Source: Lumbricus rubellus (taxonomy: Eukaryota > Annelida > Clitellata > Crassiclitellata > Lumbricidae). Taken from it: a DNA stretch of 64,000 nucleotides. Where the stretch lies: NCBI GenBank assembly GCA_945859605.1, contig OX243816.1:27575424-27639423 (forward strand), given 5' to 3'. The position numbers and the translations under genes are program-made. Below the pieces are notes generated by a model, which was not told the origin of the DNA, searched no databases, and worked only from the letters and a program-made list of their open reading frames with translations. Below, one piece after another: positions 25,214 through 36,900 of the stretch (its first letter is position 1; each line of letters opens with the position of its first letter).

Positions 25214-26090
25214 CAGTGTTATTTTACTTCACAAAATAATTTCTATTTCAGTTTCAGTTCAGTTCGGCTGGAAGTAATTTCAGTTTCAGTTCAGTTTCAG
25301 TTCACAAATAATTTCAGTTCAAGTTCAAGTTACAGTTCTTAAATAATTTCAGTTCAAGTTACAGTTCTTAAAAAATTTCAGTTCAAGTTACAGTTCTTAA
25401 CAAATTTCAGTTCACGTTACAGTTCTTAAATACTTTCAATTCAGGTTACCATTCTTAATTAATCTTACTTCGAGTTCAATCAACGTAGTTAACCACGCTT
25501 TTCCTCTTCCTTGCATTTTTCCTTCTCTTCAAATGCCGCGTGTGCCAATTTATGAAAGCGTGCTAAGTGGCTGATCAAGTTGGTCGAGTTCTTCCCTGCC
25601 AAAAATACGCCACACTCATTTCCCGTTTTCTCATCGATCACAACGCACTTCGATTTGCCAGACTCTTCACAATACTCAAAATATTCCCAAACTGGACTCT
25701 CCCTTTTCCTACCGGACAACAAATGAGCTAAACTTGACGACATTCTCGAAAAGAACCGCTGAACGACAACACTGAACGATAATACCGTTATATACCGAGA
25801 AATCTTGCGAGATTAACGACTTTCTCTTAACATAGACCAACGAAAGACTGGTTCACCGCTAATTTAAGTCAGTAAGTAAATTACTTCATTTCTATTTTTA
25901 GTCATAAATGTGTATAATTTCCGTTCGGATTTTAATTATCGTTACAGTTTTTATTCAGTTCGGCATCATTTATTTCCGTTTCCGTTCAGTTTTCGTTCTT
26001 AGAATATTTTCAGTTATCGTTATACTTACCGTTAACGGAATGGATTATTTTCAGTTCGACTTATCGTTTCCGTTAACGAATATAACACTG
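25214..26090 (-). mobile_element. hAT transposon encoding only a BED finger
   Basis: The ends are CAGTGTTAT and ATAACACTG, flanked by a perfect 8-bp duplication CACGACAG (25206-25213 and 26091-26098). Subterminal regions on both sides are full of short TTCAGTT / AACTGAA-type repeats (25240-25450 and 25940-26080), as expected for transposase-binding sites of hAT elements. The only ORF is a BED zinc-finger protein at 25489-25743. At 877 bp it is too short for a hAT transposase (normally 500 or more residues), so this is a deletion derivative or a BED-only element. Confidence 0.9.
25489..25743 (-). CDS. BED-type zinc-finger protein, hAT-derived
   Basis: 84 codons from an ATG to a stop inside the 877-bp hAT element. 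Residues 18-25 (PVWEYFEY), Cys 34, Cys 45 and the NLISHLARFH segment (about 54-63) form the aromatic-Cys-Cys-His-His pattern of a BED finger, the DNA-binding domain at the N terminus of hAT transposases. The rest is a charged Glu/Lys tail; the catalytic domain is absent. By inference it may still bind the subterminal repeats of its own family. Whether it is expressed is unknown. Confidence 0.75.
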   Translation of the reverse strand: MSSSLAHLLSGRKRESPVWEYFEYCEESGKSKCVVIDEKTGNECGVFLAGKNSTNLISHLARFHKLAHAAFEEKEKCKEEEKRG

Positions 26091-26639
26091 CACGACAGTT
26101 ACTCAAACTTCTATAGCTGCATAACATGAAATCCGTAAAATTAACTTGCCTGTCAAACGTTCTAATCACTTAACCTAAACTCACACAACTTGACACAAGG
26201 GTTGACCTGCATGATATTTGATATTAACCATGCTAATCAGCACCGAAGTAGCCTACGCATTTTAACAACCATGCATTAAACATTTATTAAACATTCAGCT
26301 GAATGAGTGAATCACCGACTCATTCACTCACTCTGACTATTATATAGAATCGTTTGAAAATATTGGAAACAGAGCAACGCTGGTCAGTTATTTACCATTG
26401 TTTTGATAGTTACTTAGTGAAAGATCGATGTTGAATCCTCCCAAAAAATATATTGAACCTACTACAGAAACGCCTCTCAGTCTGTCAACCATCAAGTAGT
26501 CATCCAAATTCCTTGACTAACTCGACAATCCATCGACAGTATTTTCGCTTCGTGAAACTCTTCGATCAGTTCCAAATTGTCAAACTGCAATCAGCATTAT
26601 AATCGCACTTTCCCTATGAGCATGCAGCGGAAACGTGTA

Positions 26640-26760
26640 CCGGTACTGTATACGTGGTTTGCTGTTAGGCCTGCAGTATCTTACTTTAGATTTTCTGTTA
26701 GGCTTGCAGTATCTTACTTCAGATTTTCTGTTAGGCCTGCAATAGGCCTATCCTACTTTA
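26640..26760 (+). repeat. Short tandem repeat, about 36-bp unit, three copies
   Basis: Three copies of a unit containing CTGTTAGGCCTGCAGTATCT, separated by TTACTTTAGATTTT variants. The 88-codon ORF here is built from the repeat. Confidence 0.75.
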
Positions 26761-27654
26761 GATCATACGCTATACGACCTAAGACAACGCTTGCAAATAT
26801 AGCCAGCGATCGGTCAAGTGTCTCAAAGGTCGTCTCCTCTTGAGACGACGACTTTATCTAAACATAGAAGTAGCACAGTGATCGACGATGTAAGTGTAGG
26901 CGAAACCAAAGATAATGGATGGATTCAAGAGTATTTAGTCTTCTCCGTCAAGACTAATGTATTGAAATGCAACGCATGGGACATGCATGCATGATGCATA
27001 AGACCTACAATAATATAAACGCAGACGAGAAAAATGTCTGTAAATCACGGCTCAGATTTCGATGGCGTTTTGGATATCGTTTACGACTATATAAAATGCA
27101 CTAAATAGGCCTATTTGCCACACAATCCTTTCTGAATATCAATAGCCATGTCTGGTTCATTTTCGAGATTGCAGAAGATAGAAGAAGAGGACATCACTTG
27201 TGGAACACGATGATGCATTGGTAGCAGCCAGTGTGAGAATTGTGGAAAAATAACTGGAGTTATCCACTTGGAATTTGGGTGTGAAAACAGACTTTACTAT
27301 GAGGCTCTAAGAAAGAGTGATGGAGTTGAAACCCCTCAACCCCCGGCAATTCGCACCCTGGTAGCAGTTCACTCATGGATTGAACGCATCACGTTCAAAT
27401 CTAATGTAAATCTTCTAAAGTTCTTCAGCGCCATGCACAAAAATCCACGCAGGGAGACCAGTTTAACCATCGGTGATGTATATAATCAGATCTTCCCACT
27501 ACAGTATACTATAGCCAGGCTGCTCTATTCGTTCAGATGACAAGTCAAAATCCATGGAGGTCAGACCGAGGAGACAGCATAAATAATTATGTTGCTACGG
27601 TGATGTTCTGTAGGCTAACGATGGCGGTTGTCGTGTGATGGTGGCGCAGGATTA
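26761..27654. other. Probable intron or intergenic DNA
   Basis: Contains a 90-codon plus-strand ORF (27268-27540) with no domain I recognise and no supporting splice sites. Left uncalled as a gene. Confidence 0.4.
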
Positions 27655-28405
27655 GCATCAGGATATCATTATAGCATCAGGATATCATGATAGCATCAGG
27701 ATATTATGATAGCATCAGGATATCATGATAGCATCAGGATATCATGATAGTATCAGGATATCATGATAGCATCAGGATATCAGGATAGCATCAGGATATC
27801 ATGATAGTATCAGGATATCATGATAGTATCAGGATATCATGATGGCATCAAGATATCATGATGGCATCAGGATATCATGATAGCATCAGAATATCATGAT
27901 AGTATCAGGATATCATGATAGTATCAGGATATCATTATGGCATCAGGATATCATGATAGCATCAAGATATCATGATAGCATCAGGATATCATGATAGTAT
28001 CAGGATATCATGATAGTATCAGGATATCATGATAGCATCAGGATATCATGATAGTATCAGGATATCATGATAGTATCAGGATATCATGATGGCATCAGGA
28101 TATCATGATGGCATCAGGATATCATGATGGCATCAGGATATCATGATAGCATCAGGATATCATGATAGTATCAGGATATCATGATAGCATCAAGATATCA
28201 TGATAGCATCAGGATATCATGATAGCATCAGGATATCATGATAGCATCAGGATATCAGGATAGCATCAGAATATCATGATAGCATCAGGATAATGAGGAT
28301 ATCATGATAGCATCAGGATATCATAATAGCATCAGAATATCATGATAGCATCAGGATATCATGATAGCATGAGGATATCATGATAGCATCAGGATATCAG
28401 CAGGA
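27655..28405. repeat. 19-bp minisatellite
   Basis: About 39 copies of ATAGCATCAGGATATCATG with substitutions (AGTATC, GGCATC, CAAGATATC). One junction unit near 28290 is disturbed (AGGATAATGAGGATATC). Each unit holds a GATATC palindrome and most contain ATATCATGATA. Confidence 0.95.
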
Positions 28406-28454
28406 TAGCTTGAAGAGTTTGGTAAATCGTGATTTATGTGGTGTTAGGTTTCTA

Positions 28455-29256
28455 CACGGTGTCCCAATTGAACTGATACCCTTTTTGTTTTGGCGATATA
28501 CTTGTCAATTCTAAATATAACTCTATAAAATTTTAGATAGTGTAAGAGGAATAAATTATCGATGTTTCCAGAAAATGTCATCCAATTCTACGAAGAGAGT
28601 CCGAAGTTATGCACGTTCAAATTTAGGCAACGAAAATTGTAAGTTTCCACCATGTAAAAGATAAATTAGTGCATGTTAGCGCTGTTCTTCAAAGCTGATG
28701 TTCAAAATGTCCTCCATTAGCTCGAATGCATGGTCTAAGGCGTTCGCCATTCATTGATTGCATTGTCAACAATCCCTTGATCAAAACGATTCCATTCTTC
28801 CACATTTCGCTGTTTGAAGTGATCACTGGACAACGTCACGTATGCGAGTTTCATAAGGCTGCGATGGGCCAGTTTCTGTTAGGAAATTCTTTAGAAACCC
28901 TTTGGCACCGTAATGTTTTTCTTCTATTAATTTTTTAAAAACTCTAATCATTTTTATTATTGTCCCCTAACATGGAAATTACGGAAATATGACGGAAATA
29001 TTTATTAATGTAGAAAGTAAGGCGTGCAGTTGCAAGCAATAATTTCCTATCTTTTACATGTTGGAAACTTACAATTTCCTTTGTCCAAGTTTGAATGTGC
29101 ATAACTTCGGAATCTGTTCCTAGAATTGGATCAAATTTTCAGGAAACATTGATAATTTATCCCTCTTACATTCTCTGAAATGTTATTGAGTTTCATTTAG
29201 AATTGACAAGTATATCGCCAAAACAAAAAGGGTATCAGTTCAATTGGGACACCGTG
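28455..29256. mobile_element. Mariner-like element with long TIRs, second family
   Basis: The left end starts CACGGTGTCCCAATTGAACT and the right end is its inverse. TA flanks both sides (28453-28454, 29257-29258). The inverted repeats align over roughly 200 bp with scattered mismatches. The central approximately 300 bp has no intact ORF. The TIR sequence differs from that of the elements at 951-1903 and 31359-32548. Confidence 0.85.
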
Positions 29257-29297
29257 TATAATTATTCTACACAGTGTTTAAAAATGACATCGGTCTG

Positions 29298-29355
29298 TCT
29301 GCATGTCTGTCTGTCTGTCTGTCTGTATGTATGTCTGTCTGTCTGTATGTCTGGA
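29298..29355. repeat. (TCTG)n microsatellite
   Basis: Imperfect TCTG/TGTA repeat just outside the mariner-like element. Confidence 0.85.
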
Positions 29356-29762
29356 TGCCAGCAGACATCGATACTCCTTCTATCAGTGTCCCTGACACAA
29401 ATCCATCCTCTTAACTTATTCACAGGACACAAGTGTGCAGCTTATACAGCGGAACCCACATTATATATAGGCCTACAGTTGTCAATGCCCACAACCTTCG
29501 CTGACTATACATGTAAGCGCTGACTTCTATGATTAATCAGTGTAGCTGAAAACATAATTGTAGTAACCTATTATATAGTTCCTGACTTATATCTGTTAGA
29601 ATAGCCTATGCAAGAATAATTTCATGCAGATACAACCATTTCAATCAGTTTTAATCTGCTTATCAGTGGCTACATTTTCTAGGTCCTGGTGGCATAGTAA
29701 CCAAGATCGAACATAAAAGTAAACAATATGTTGCGAATTAAATGAGTCGTATTCATCCTGAC

Positions 29763-30289
29763 CTTAATCGAGGTCTGGTCGATTTCTTGCAATTTCGATT
29801 CGTCTTGCCCTTGACCGTTATTCGGATATCGCCTCCTTGTGTAGATACTTCCTGCCACTCCCATACTGGGTTTCGGAGAAGTGGGAGTCGCTGCCAGGTT
29901 CCCACGAGATGACGAAGACTGAGCTTCCTTCGATGATGAGGATGATCCAGTGGAATAGGAATCAAACCAAGGACCAACAACAATTGGCTCAGAGACTTTT
30001 CCTTGTAACGCGTTGTCTCTATCCACAGGAAGTGACGTGTTTAGTGACGTGTCTCTGATGGGATTCGAATCCAGCGCAGTGACTGCTGAGTGAGATTCGA
30101 TGCTGATGGGTTGATCGATGGATGAGATTCCTTTCAATGTGGAATTGTTCGGAGGTGGAAGAGGAGGACGATCGACCTGGAGAGGATTTATAGAAGATGT
30201 AACAACTGGATGACTGTTGACTGCAGATTGGGTTGATGATGACCCAACCGTAGAAGACCCAACTGCAGACGGTTTGCTCATATCCTCTT
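29763..30289 (-). CDS. Probable upstream exon of the coiled-coil gene
   Basis: An open frame bounded by an acceptor (CTTTGTTTCAG before 30289) and a donor (AAG|GTCAGG at 29763/29762). The encoded 175 residues are Ser/Thr/Pro-rich and look disordered, containing DRPPLPPPNN and a poly-Ser run, and end EIDQTSIK. The exon ends in phase 0, and the next good minus-strand acceptor with an open phase-0 frame is the terminal exon at 24568, giving a continuous reading across a 5.2-kb intron. An ATG at 30281-30279 sits two codons in and could be the start if the acceptor is not used. The link between the two exons is inference from phase and order; RNA evidence is needed. Confidence 0.6.
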
Positions 30290-31175
30290 CTGAAACAAAG
30301 TTTTATTAACAGATTATAAATAAATTCACGAGCATGAAGAAATAAAATATAATTTATAAAACACAATTGTAGCAATGAATAATAGAATACTAAACAGCTG
30401 AGGTCGTAATATTATGCAAATAGTTTATTCTCATCATCACATTCTCGCCTAGGTAAGTAGGTATGCACCCTGAGAATGGAATTTATAAACTTTAGTTCCT
30501 TGAACATCCTTGAACACCATGCCATTTGTCCGACAGGATGCTTGCCTCTCTTAGATTACGGTAGGCCTATACCCATATAGACGCAGACTTCAGTATAAAA
30601 ATGAACCCTAAAACCCACAAAGCAAGTTAACACTTAATCTTATATTTTTATAATGGCAATAGGCGTAGTTGCAGGTCATTCCTTCAGCAAGTTTATATAT
30701 ATATGTATTATACATATATATAAACGATATATATGTATCGAAGAAAGTTTTAAATGAAGTCCATTATCCGGCATTTAAATGTCTAGCAATTGTCGACCTC
30801 ATATCAAATAAGATTGCCTGAGTGGCTTTACAAGAAAGCCCTGTGATAGCAGTAGGCCTATGCGTGCAGCACAATAGGGCAAGAACTGCCTTTACCCTAT
30901 AGACCTACTGCAGCCGCTAATTATACCCACCTAAGATAACGTACCAAGCCAGATCGAACCCTGGGGCAACAGCACACATCACCTCAACCCGAAACAACGA
31001 TACATCAGGCGAATTAAACGCTTTTCTTCACTGCAGTAAGCTTATAGCTGCTGTGTACGTTTGTATGTATAGGCCTACGCTACGTTGATAAAATGAATGC
31101 ACGGAACCTACAACCGGCCTATTATAAACCGCAGACGCTGATTTTTAGATTACCGTACGCTGTATACACTATAAT

Positions 31176-31206
31176 CGGTGTGTGTGTGTGTGTGTGTGTG
31201 TGTGTT
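31176..31206. repeat. (TG)n microsatellite
   Basis: About 14 TG dinucleotides. Confidence 0.9.
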
Positions 31207-31358
31207 TATAATCCGATCCATACCTGAATTGACTGTTGAGATTACCTTGACTAAAGTGCTTGACAGATACTAAAGAGCTCATCTGCATAAACAATCATGA
31301 GCCTATATATATACACATGCATGTAATTACCTACAGGCCTACTACATATAAATATATA

Positions 31359-32548
31359 CACCGTGATTAAAAAAAAGTAAGCCGAATTGTTTTTCATATA
31401 TCTCTGATGTCTGATAACATATCACGCTAAAATTTTCCAAATATTTAGAGAATTGGACCAAGAATATGATTCCAAAATTTCACGAGGTAAAGTTGAACGG
31501 ATAAAAAGATATGAGTATTTGAACTTCATATGCCGAAATTGCAGTTTACAAGCAATTTTCTGTTAGTTTAAATGAAATGTTTCCTTATTATCTTCAATGC
31601 CTGATCATTAATCATTCTAAAATTTTCCATATATGTAGAGAATTGAACTAAAAACATGACCACAACAGTCTGGATTGATAATTTAATTAAATAAGCTGCT
31701 CAAAATGTCCTCCTCCTGCTTGCACGCAAGCCTGGAGATGCTGCAGTGGTGCCATTGCAATGGCAACAGCATCGTCGATTATCATCTGGTCCAGGCCATC
31801 CCACACTTCCAACAAGCGTTGCTTCAGATCGTTTATGCATGGATTGTTGTCTGGTGGACTTGGTCTTGCATCATGCACGCTCCACACGTTTTAGTCGACA
31901 GGATTCAAATCTGGGCTGTTCGGAGGCCATAATGTGGGAGAAATTAAGTTTGGCGTCTTTCTTTCAGCATTTTGATGGTTCCCTTGGCTCTGTGGGCTGG
32001 CGCTGTTCTGTTGAAAAAGAAAACAACCTTCTGGGGCTCTAGATTTCTGATTACAGGTGGAAGATGTTGTGACAACAGAACGTTGCGATAACATATTCTG
32101 TTAATTTTACTCCAGGATCACTGAAGACCAAAATTTGGAACTATCAAGCATCGAAACTGCAACGAACACCATAACAGACTTTCTGAAAACTGATATTTCT
32201 GGAGATGAAGTTGAGATATTCATATCTTTCTATCCGTTCAAATTTATAACATGATATTTTGGAATCCTATTCTTGGTTCAGTTCTCTAAGTATCTGGAAA
32301 CTTTTAATATGATTAATTATCAGGCATTGAAGATATAAGAAAAACAGTTCAGCTTACTTTTTTATCGAATCTGACATATGAAGTTTAAATATTCATATCT
32401 TTTTATCCGTTCAACTTTACCTCATGAAATTTTGGAATCCTATTCTTGGTCCACTTCTCTAAATATTTGGAAAGTTTTAGCGTGATATGGCATAAGGCAT
32501 TAGAGATATATAAAAAACAATTTGGCTTACTTTTTTTGACTCACGGTG
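31359..32548 (-). mobile_element. Tc1/mariner-like element with degenerate transposase
   Basis: The ends are CACCGTGATTAAAAAAAAGT and the inverse ACTTTTTTTGACTCACGGTG, flanked by TA (31357-31358, 32549-32550). About 180 bp of each end is inverted-repeated, and a second, more diverged inverted layer lies inside (about 31560-31670 against 32200-32340), so the ends look duplicated. The interior encodes a broken transposase on the minus strand. Confidence 0.85.
31687..32094 (-). pseudogene. Mariner-family transposase remnant
   Basis: Two minus-strand frames carry recognisable pieces of the C-terminal half of a Tc1/mariner-type transposase. One contains FQQNSASP, where the catalytic region usually reads FQQD, followed by LWPPNSPDLNPVD. 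The other contains DLKQRLLEVWDGLDQMIIDD and ends in an LQACVQAGGGHFEQL-like tail. The frame breaks between them and the Asp of FQQD is Asn, so it is not active. Confidence 0.8.
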
Positions 32549-32599
32549 TATATATATAGGCTATGCGTACAGATATATGTAGGCCTATAGGAGGGAAAG

Positions 32600-33910
32600 C
32601 GATAGAGAGATCAAGTTTTAGTCACCAGGCATGGTTCATCTGTAAGCCTCAAACTTTCTGAGTTACCCCTCACCTTTATTTTGATCCTGTTATATATAGC
32701 AATGACTTCGAACCCAATTGCTGAGATTTTACATTTGTCTTTTTGCTTCACAGATAAACCGTTCGTTGTCCTTTATAGCAAACTACAAGAACAGGGCTAG
32801 GGCCTAAATTTAAAGTAACTTTCATTCGGCTTCATTTACGAGCTAAACTGTGTTCTGGAACTTGAAAAATCGCAGGCTAACCAGTTGAAGAATGGATCCT
32901 ATAGAATATAGGCCTATTTGAAAATATTAGCCTACAGATGGGGTCTATTGTATTGTATTGTATTGTATTGTATTTAACCAAATTTATAAAGCGTTTCTAG
33001 TACAGTTGTTCTCAACCTTTTTGCCTTTACGGACACTTTTTCTAAGTGAGAGGGCACGAGGTCGACTTTTCTTAGTTGAAGGATATTAGGGGCCACGAGT
33101 TGGGACCAGTTGGAACCAGTTGGTTAAGGCCAGTTGGTTGGGACCATGCAGTTAGGATCAGTTGGTACAAGTTGGGACTTAGACAAGTGAATACTTAAAT
33201 TCGTGATTGATTACAACTTAGCAGATGTTTTATCAACTGGCTTTGGATTGTCCATAATAATAATTTTAATTTATTATTATTATAATAATTACAATAATAA
33301 GCCTATATGTTGAACGGATATTCAATGACAACACAGCAAATATATATTGCATGGGTTCTGTAATAATGTTGGACTCTGCACCTGCATGTGGTGCTTGGTT
33401 TAAAAGACTAGATAAGCTATATTATCCATTCGCATAGAATACAAAGCAGAAAGTTTGTTCAATCGCATGTACCATGCTCAATTGCTCATGCTCCTGAGGA
33501 GTTACCTCGCAAAAGAGGCGTTAAAGCAAAACTTATCAGCTTTAGCTTCTGCGTGGCATCTCATCATTCTTTGACAGAGACCTGATCAATGACCAATCTG
33601 AACTGGAACTTGTGCTCCACTTAATCGCTTATAAGCTTACATGTCAGACCATCTTCGAATTGTCTCTGTATACACTTCCGTGCCCAACTAACAAAATATT
33701 TGCACACTGAGCATTATAGTAGGCCTACTCTACATGTAAGCCTATTGGGGTGCTTTTTATGTGTGTAATTCAAGACGCCGACTTATTCTATCTTCTTTTG
33801 TCGATGTCATGTTATGCGGTGAATTATATTCGTAATCAATAGAACATTTACGGTGACCTAAATTCGTAAAGAATAATAATGTTCTGGTGATGATCTTTCC
33901 AATATCGACT
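32600..33910. other. Intergenic, no gene seen
   Basis: Includes an (ATTGT)n tract at 32949-32972 next to an AATTTATAAAGCG segment, and degenerate AGTTGGGACC repeats at 33090-33180. No exon recognised. Confidence 0.4.
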
Positions 33911-33942
33911 TTAGCGTTTTCCCATGATGACTTGTACGAGCT
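33911..33942 (-). CDS. EF-hand gene, exon 6 (ELVQVIMGKR, stop)
   Basis: The acceptor TTGCAG precedes 33942. The first two bases complete the Glu of the fourth loop and the frame ends VQVIMGKR then TAA, equivalent to the FVQMMTAK end of calmodulin. Confidence 0.82.
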
Positions 33943-36900
33943 CTGCAACAGAAACAAGAAGAAAGAAGGTTCTCAATTATAGTCATGCTATTAAATTCAT
34001 TCCAGTTTATTGACCGTAGCAGACTGTCGTTGGAAGAATGAACGGCGAGGGAGAGTACTGGTCACCCGATCAGCGCCCTCATTTGCTGAGGCTACGAAAA
34101 TTTAGCAGTTGCTACCACTTTACACCAATGGATGCCTCTCAGGTTAGTTTGACGGACTGCTATTTAGCCATATGCTATGCATTAAGCTCCAATCTAAAGA
34201 CATTTTCCATCAAGGTAAAATCTCTATTATGCTGTCAAAGAAAATAAGTATACCTGTCAGAGAAGATAAGTATACCTGTCAGAGAAGATAAGTATACCTG
34301 TTAGAGAAGATAAGTAGGCCTATACCTGTCAGAGAAGATAATACCTGTTAGAGAAGATAATACCTGTTAGAGAAGATAAGTATAGGCCTACCTGTTAGAG
34401 AAGATAATACCTGTTAGAGAAGATAATACCTGTTAGAGAAGATAAGTATACCTGTTAGAGAAGATAAGTATACCTGCGTAGCTGATGGCCCCATCTTCAT
34501 TTTCATCGACTTCCTTAAAGAATTCGTCGAGATCTTCGTTGGTCATCTTCGTCATTCCAAGGCTGGACAGAACCTGCAGTGACACATGCATGATTTCAAA
34601 GAGATAATAACCGATGGTATGAATATATCGTAGCCTACAAGTGATTATACTTAATATGCAGTAATAATTGATCGAAAACTTATATTTCAAAAGAAATAGC
34701 ACTGTTTTACATTGATGAATTATAGCCATTGTTTGTTAGCATTAGTTGCGTGGGTGTGGCAATGTAGGACATTAGGCTACTGTAGGCTACATTAATTGTG
34801 TATAATCGCATCGTGTCATAAGCTTACAGTTCAATTGTATTGCGGTTTATGTATAATTCATTATAGACAAAAGCCTTTTGTCGTTTAAGCAGCATTTCGT
34901 TGCATTAGCTTATAATTATTATAATTAAGTGATATTGCAACAATAATGTGGTGAGACTGACATTTCGTAGTTCCGCTTTGTTGAGAGTTCCGTTTTGGTT
35001 CTTGTCAAAAACCCGGAACGCCTCCATGAGATCCTTCTCTTCTTCGTCCAAATCCTTCGCTCGTCCGGATAATAGAAGACAGAATTCGTCGAACTCGATT
35101 TTCCCATCGTCATTCACTGCATAGGATATAAGAATAGATATAAGAATAGGATATAAGAATAGGATATAAGAATAGGATATAAGATATAAGAAGCACATCC
35201 ATCATCCGTTAATGTTGTAATGTCGAATAGCGCAACATTGACTCCACGGAGTATCATCATAATTATTATAATGGGAAGCACTTTTGATGTAGGCCTATAC
35301 CTTAGGCTTGGTAAGTTATCTTAGGTGGGTATAAGTACCGGGGTAGTGTCTCTGCGGACGGCTCATATGTTAGAAAACTTAAAGCAGAATCAACTAAATA
35401 TATATGGAACAGAGAAGCCAGCTATACAATCTATTTGCAGTCGCTGAAATTTCGGTAAAATAAAACATTATAAGCAATAACATAATAATATTCGTTTATC
35501 AATTCAAACTGACAAGTATGCAGTAAGTCTTCGTTATATGGTACATAATGGTAGTGACGGAGAATATAGCAAGTTTAACAGGAGTTGAATTTCCTAACTG
35601 AATGGCAACCTGCAAGGGGTCCACATGTAGCACATTTTAATCACCCCTAGCGAGTAGAAGGCCGAGTCATTCTTATGGGGCTCTAGCCAGTTTCAAACCC
35701 GCATCCTTCTGATCTTCATGCCAGTGTGCTATCGTTCAATCGTTTAATTTCTATGTGCGGGGTTCGAATCCTGGTGCATCATGTGATAATGACAGTTCGC
35801 TGTTGAGCCGTGTAACCCTGAAGTGAAGGTCGCACAGCTGCTGATTGACTGTAACTCTGACTATGTGGCCAGTCGTATAGTGAACAAATGAAAAGGATGA
35901 TGTTACGCATGAATGTTTAATTGTTTATCACCTCTTTCTGATGCCTCTTGCATAAGTTGATCAACCTCTTCGTCTGTCGGATTATAACCGAGAACTCTGA
36001 GGGCGTCGCCAAGTTCACTCGTCGAAAGAGATCCGTTGTCATCTTTATCGAAAATCTCGAAAACCTTTCGGTATTCTGGAAAATAATAATAATAGACAAC
36101 GGTTGTCTTTAATTTAAAAGTGTAGGCTGTAGGCTATGCTCGACAGACAACCGAAACATCAGCGGTTGCAGTCCACTAATGAGACAACTCAGACAAGACT
36201 CTCATTGCACTGACACGAGACACCTTGCGAATGAGACACTATAGCGCGATGGAAATTAAAAATTACTAATGCAAGACATATTCATAGTTATACTGATAGA
36301 AGTGAAACAAGACATTGCTAAATCAAAATCCTAAGTTCAAATCAAAATCAACGGCAAATTCAAGACAGCATTCCTAGTCTTCATTAATAACATTAATTCG
36401 GTAACATTACCGGTAACATAATTAATCATATGCTATTGCAAGTTTATTATTGCTGTTATTTGTTTGTTACTAGGCCTATTGTTCCAAGGCTGTTTACCTT
36501 CTGTTTTTTCTTCGCTGATCTCCTAAACGGAGACAAACAACAACAGTCAGGTAAAATATTCCTGATAAGCTAAATGTTCTACTGAAAGACAAATTATATA
36601 TGAGAGTAAAGTCATAGCGGGCTGAAGTAATACATCATACATGACCTGCGTATCAAGACAGAGCCACTTGTAATGGCAAATAAGAAGATGCACGTGTTTA
36701 AAGCGAATTACTTCAAATCAGCTTAAGGTAAATAGGACATTTTAAGCTACTAATAAATGCAAAAATTAATTAGATAAAATGTAGTTTTAAGCGAGAGTGG
36801 AAGGGCATCGGCTGTAGGTCTACCGCCTACATTACAAACCAATGCAAATCGAAGTCAGATATAAAAAAAGTCGGATGAAGACACTGCACCTATAGTTAGA

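Noticed and set aside
27268..27540. 90-codon plus-strand ORF as a small gene
   Set aside because: No recognised domain, poor support for either end, and it lies in the proposed intron of the coiled-coil gene.
35735..35830. Functional tRNA gene
   Set aside because: A B-box-like sequence is present, but no full cloverleaf could be drawn; better explained as a SINE fragment.
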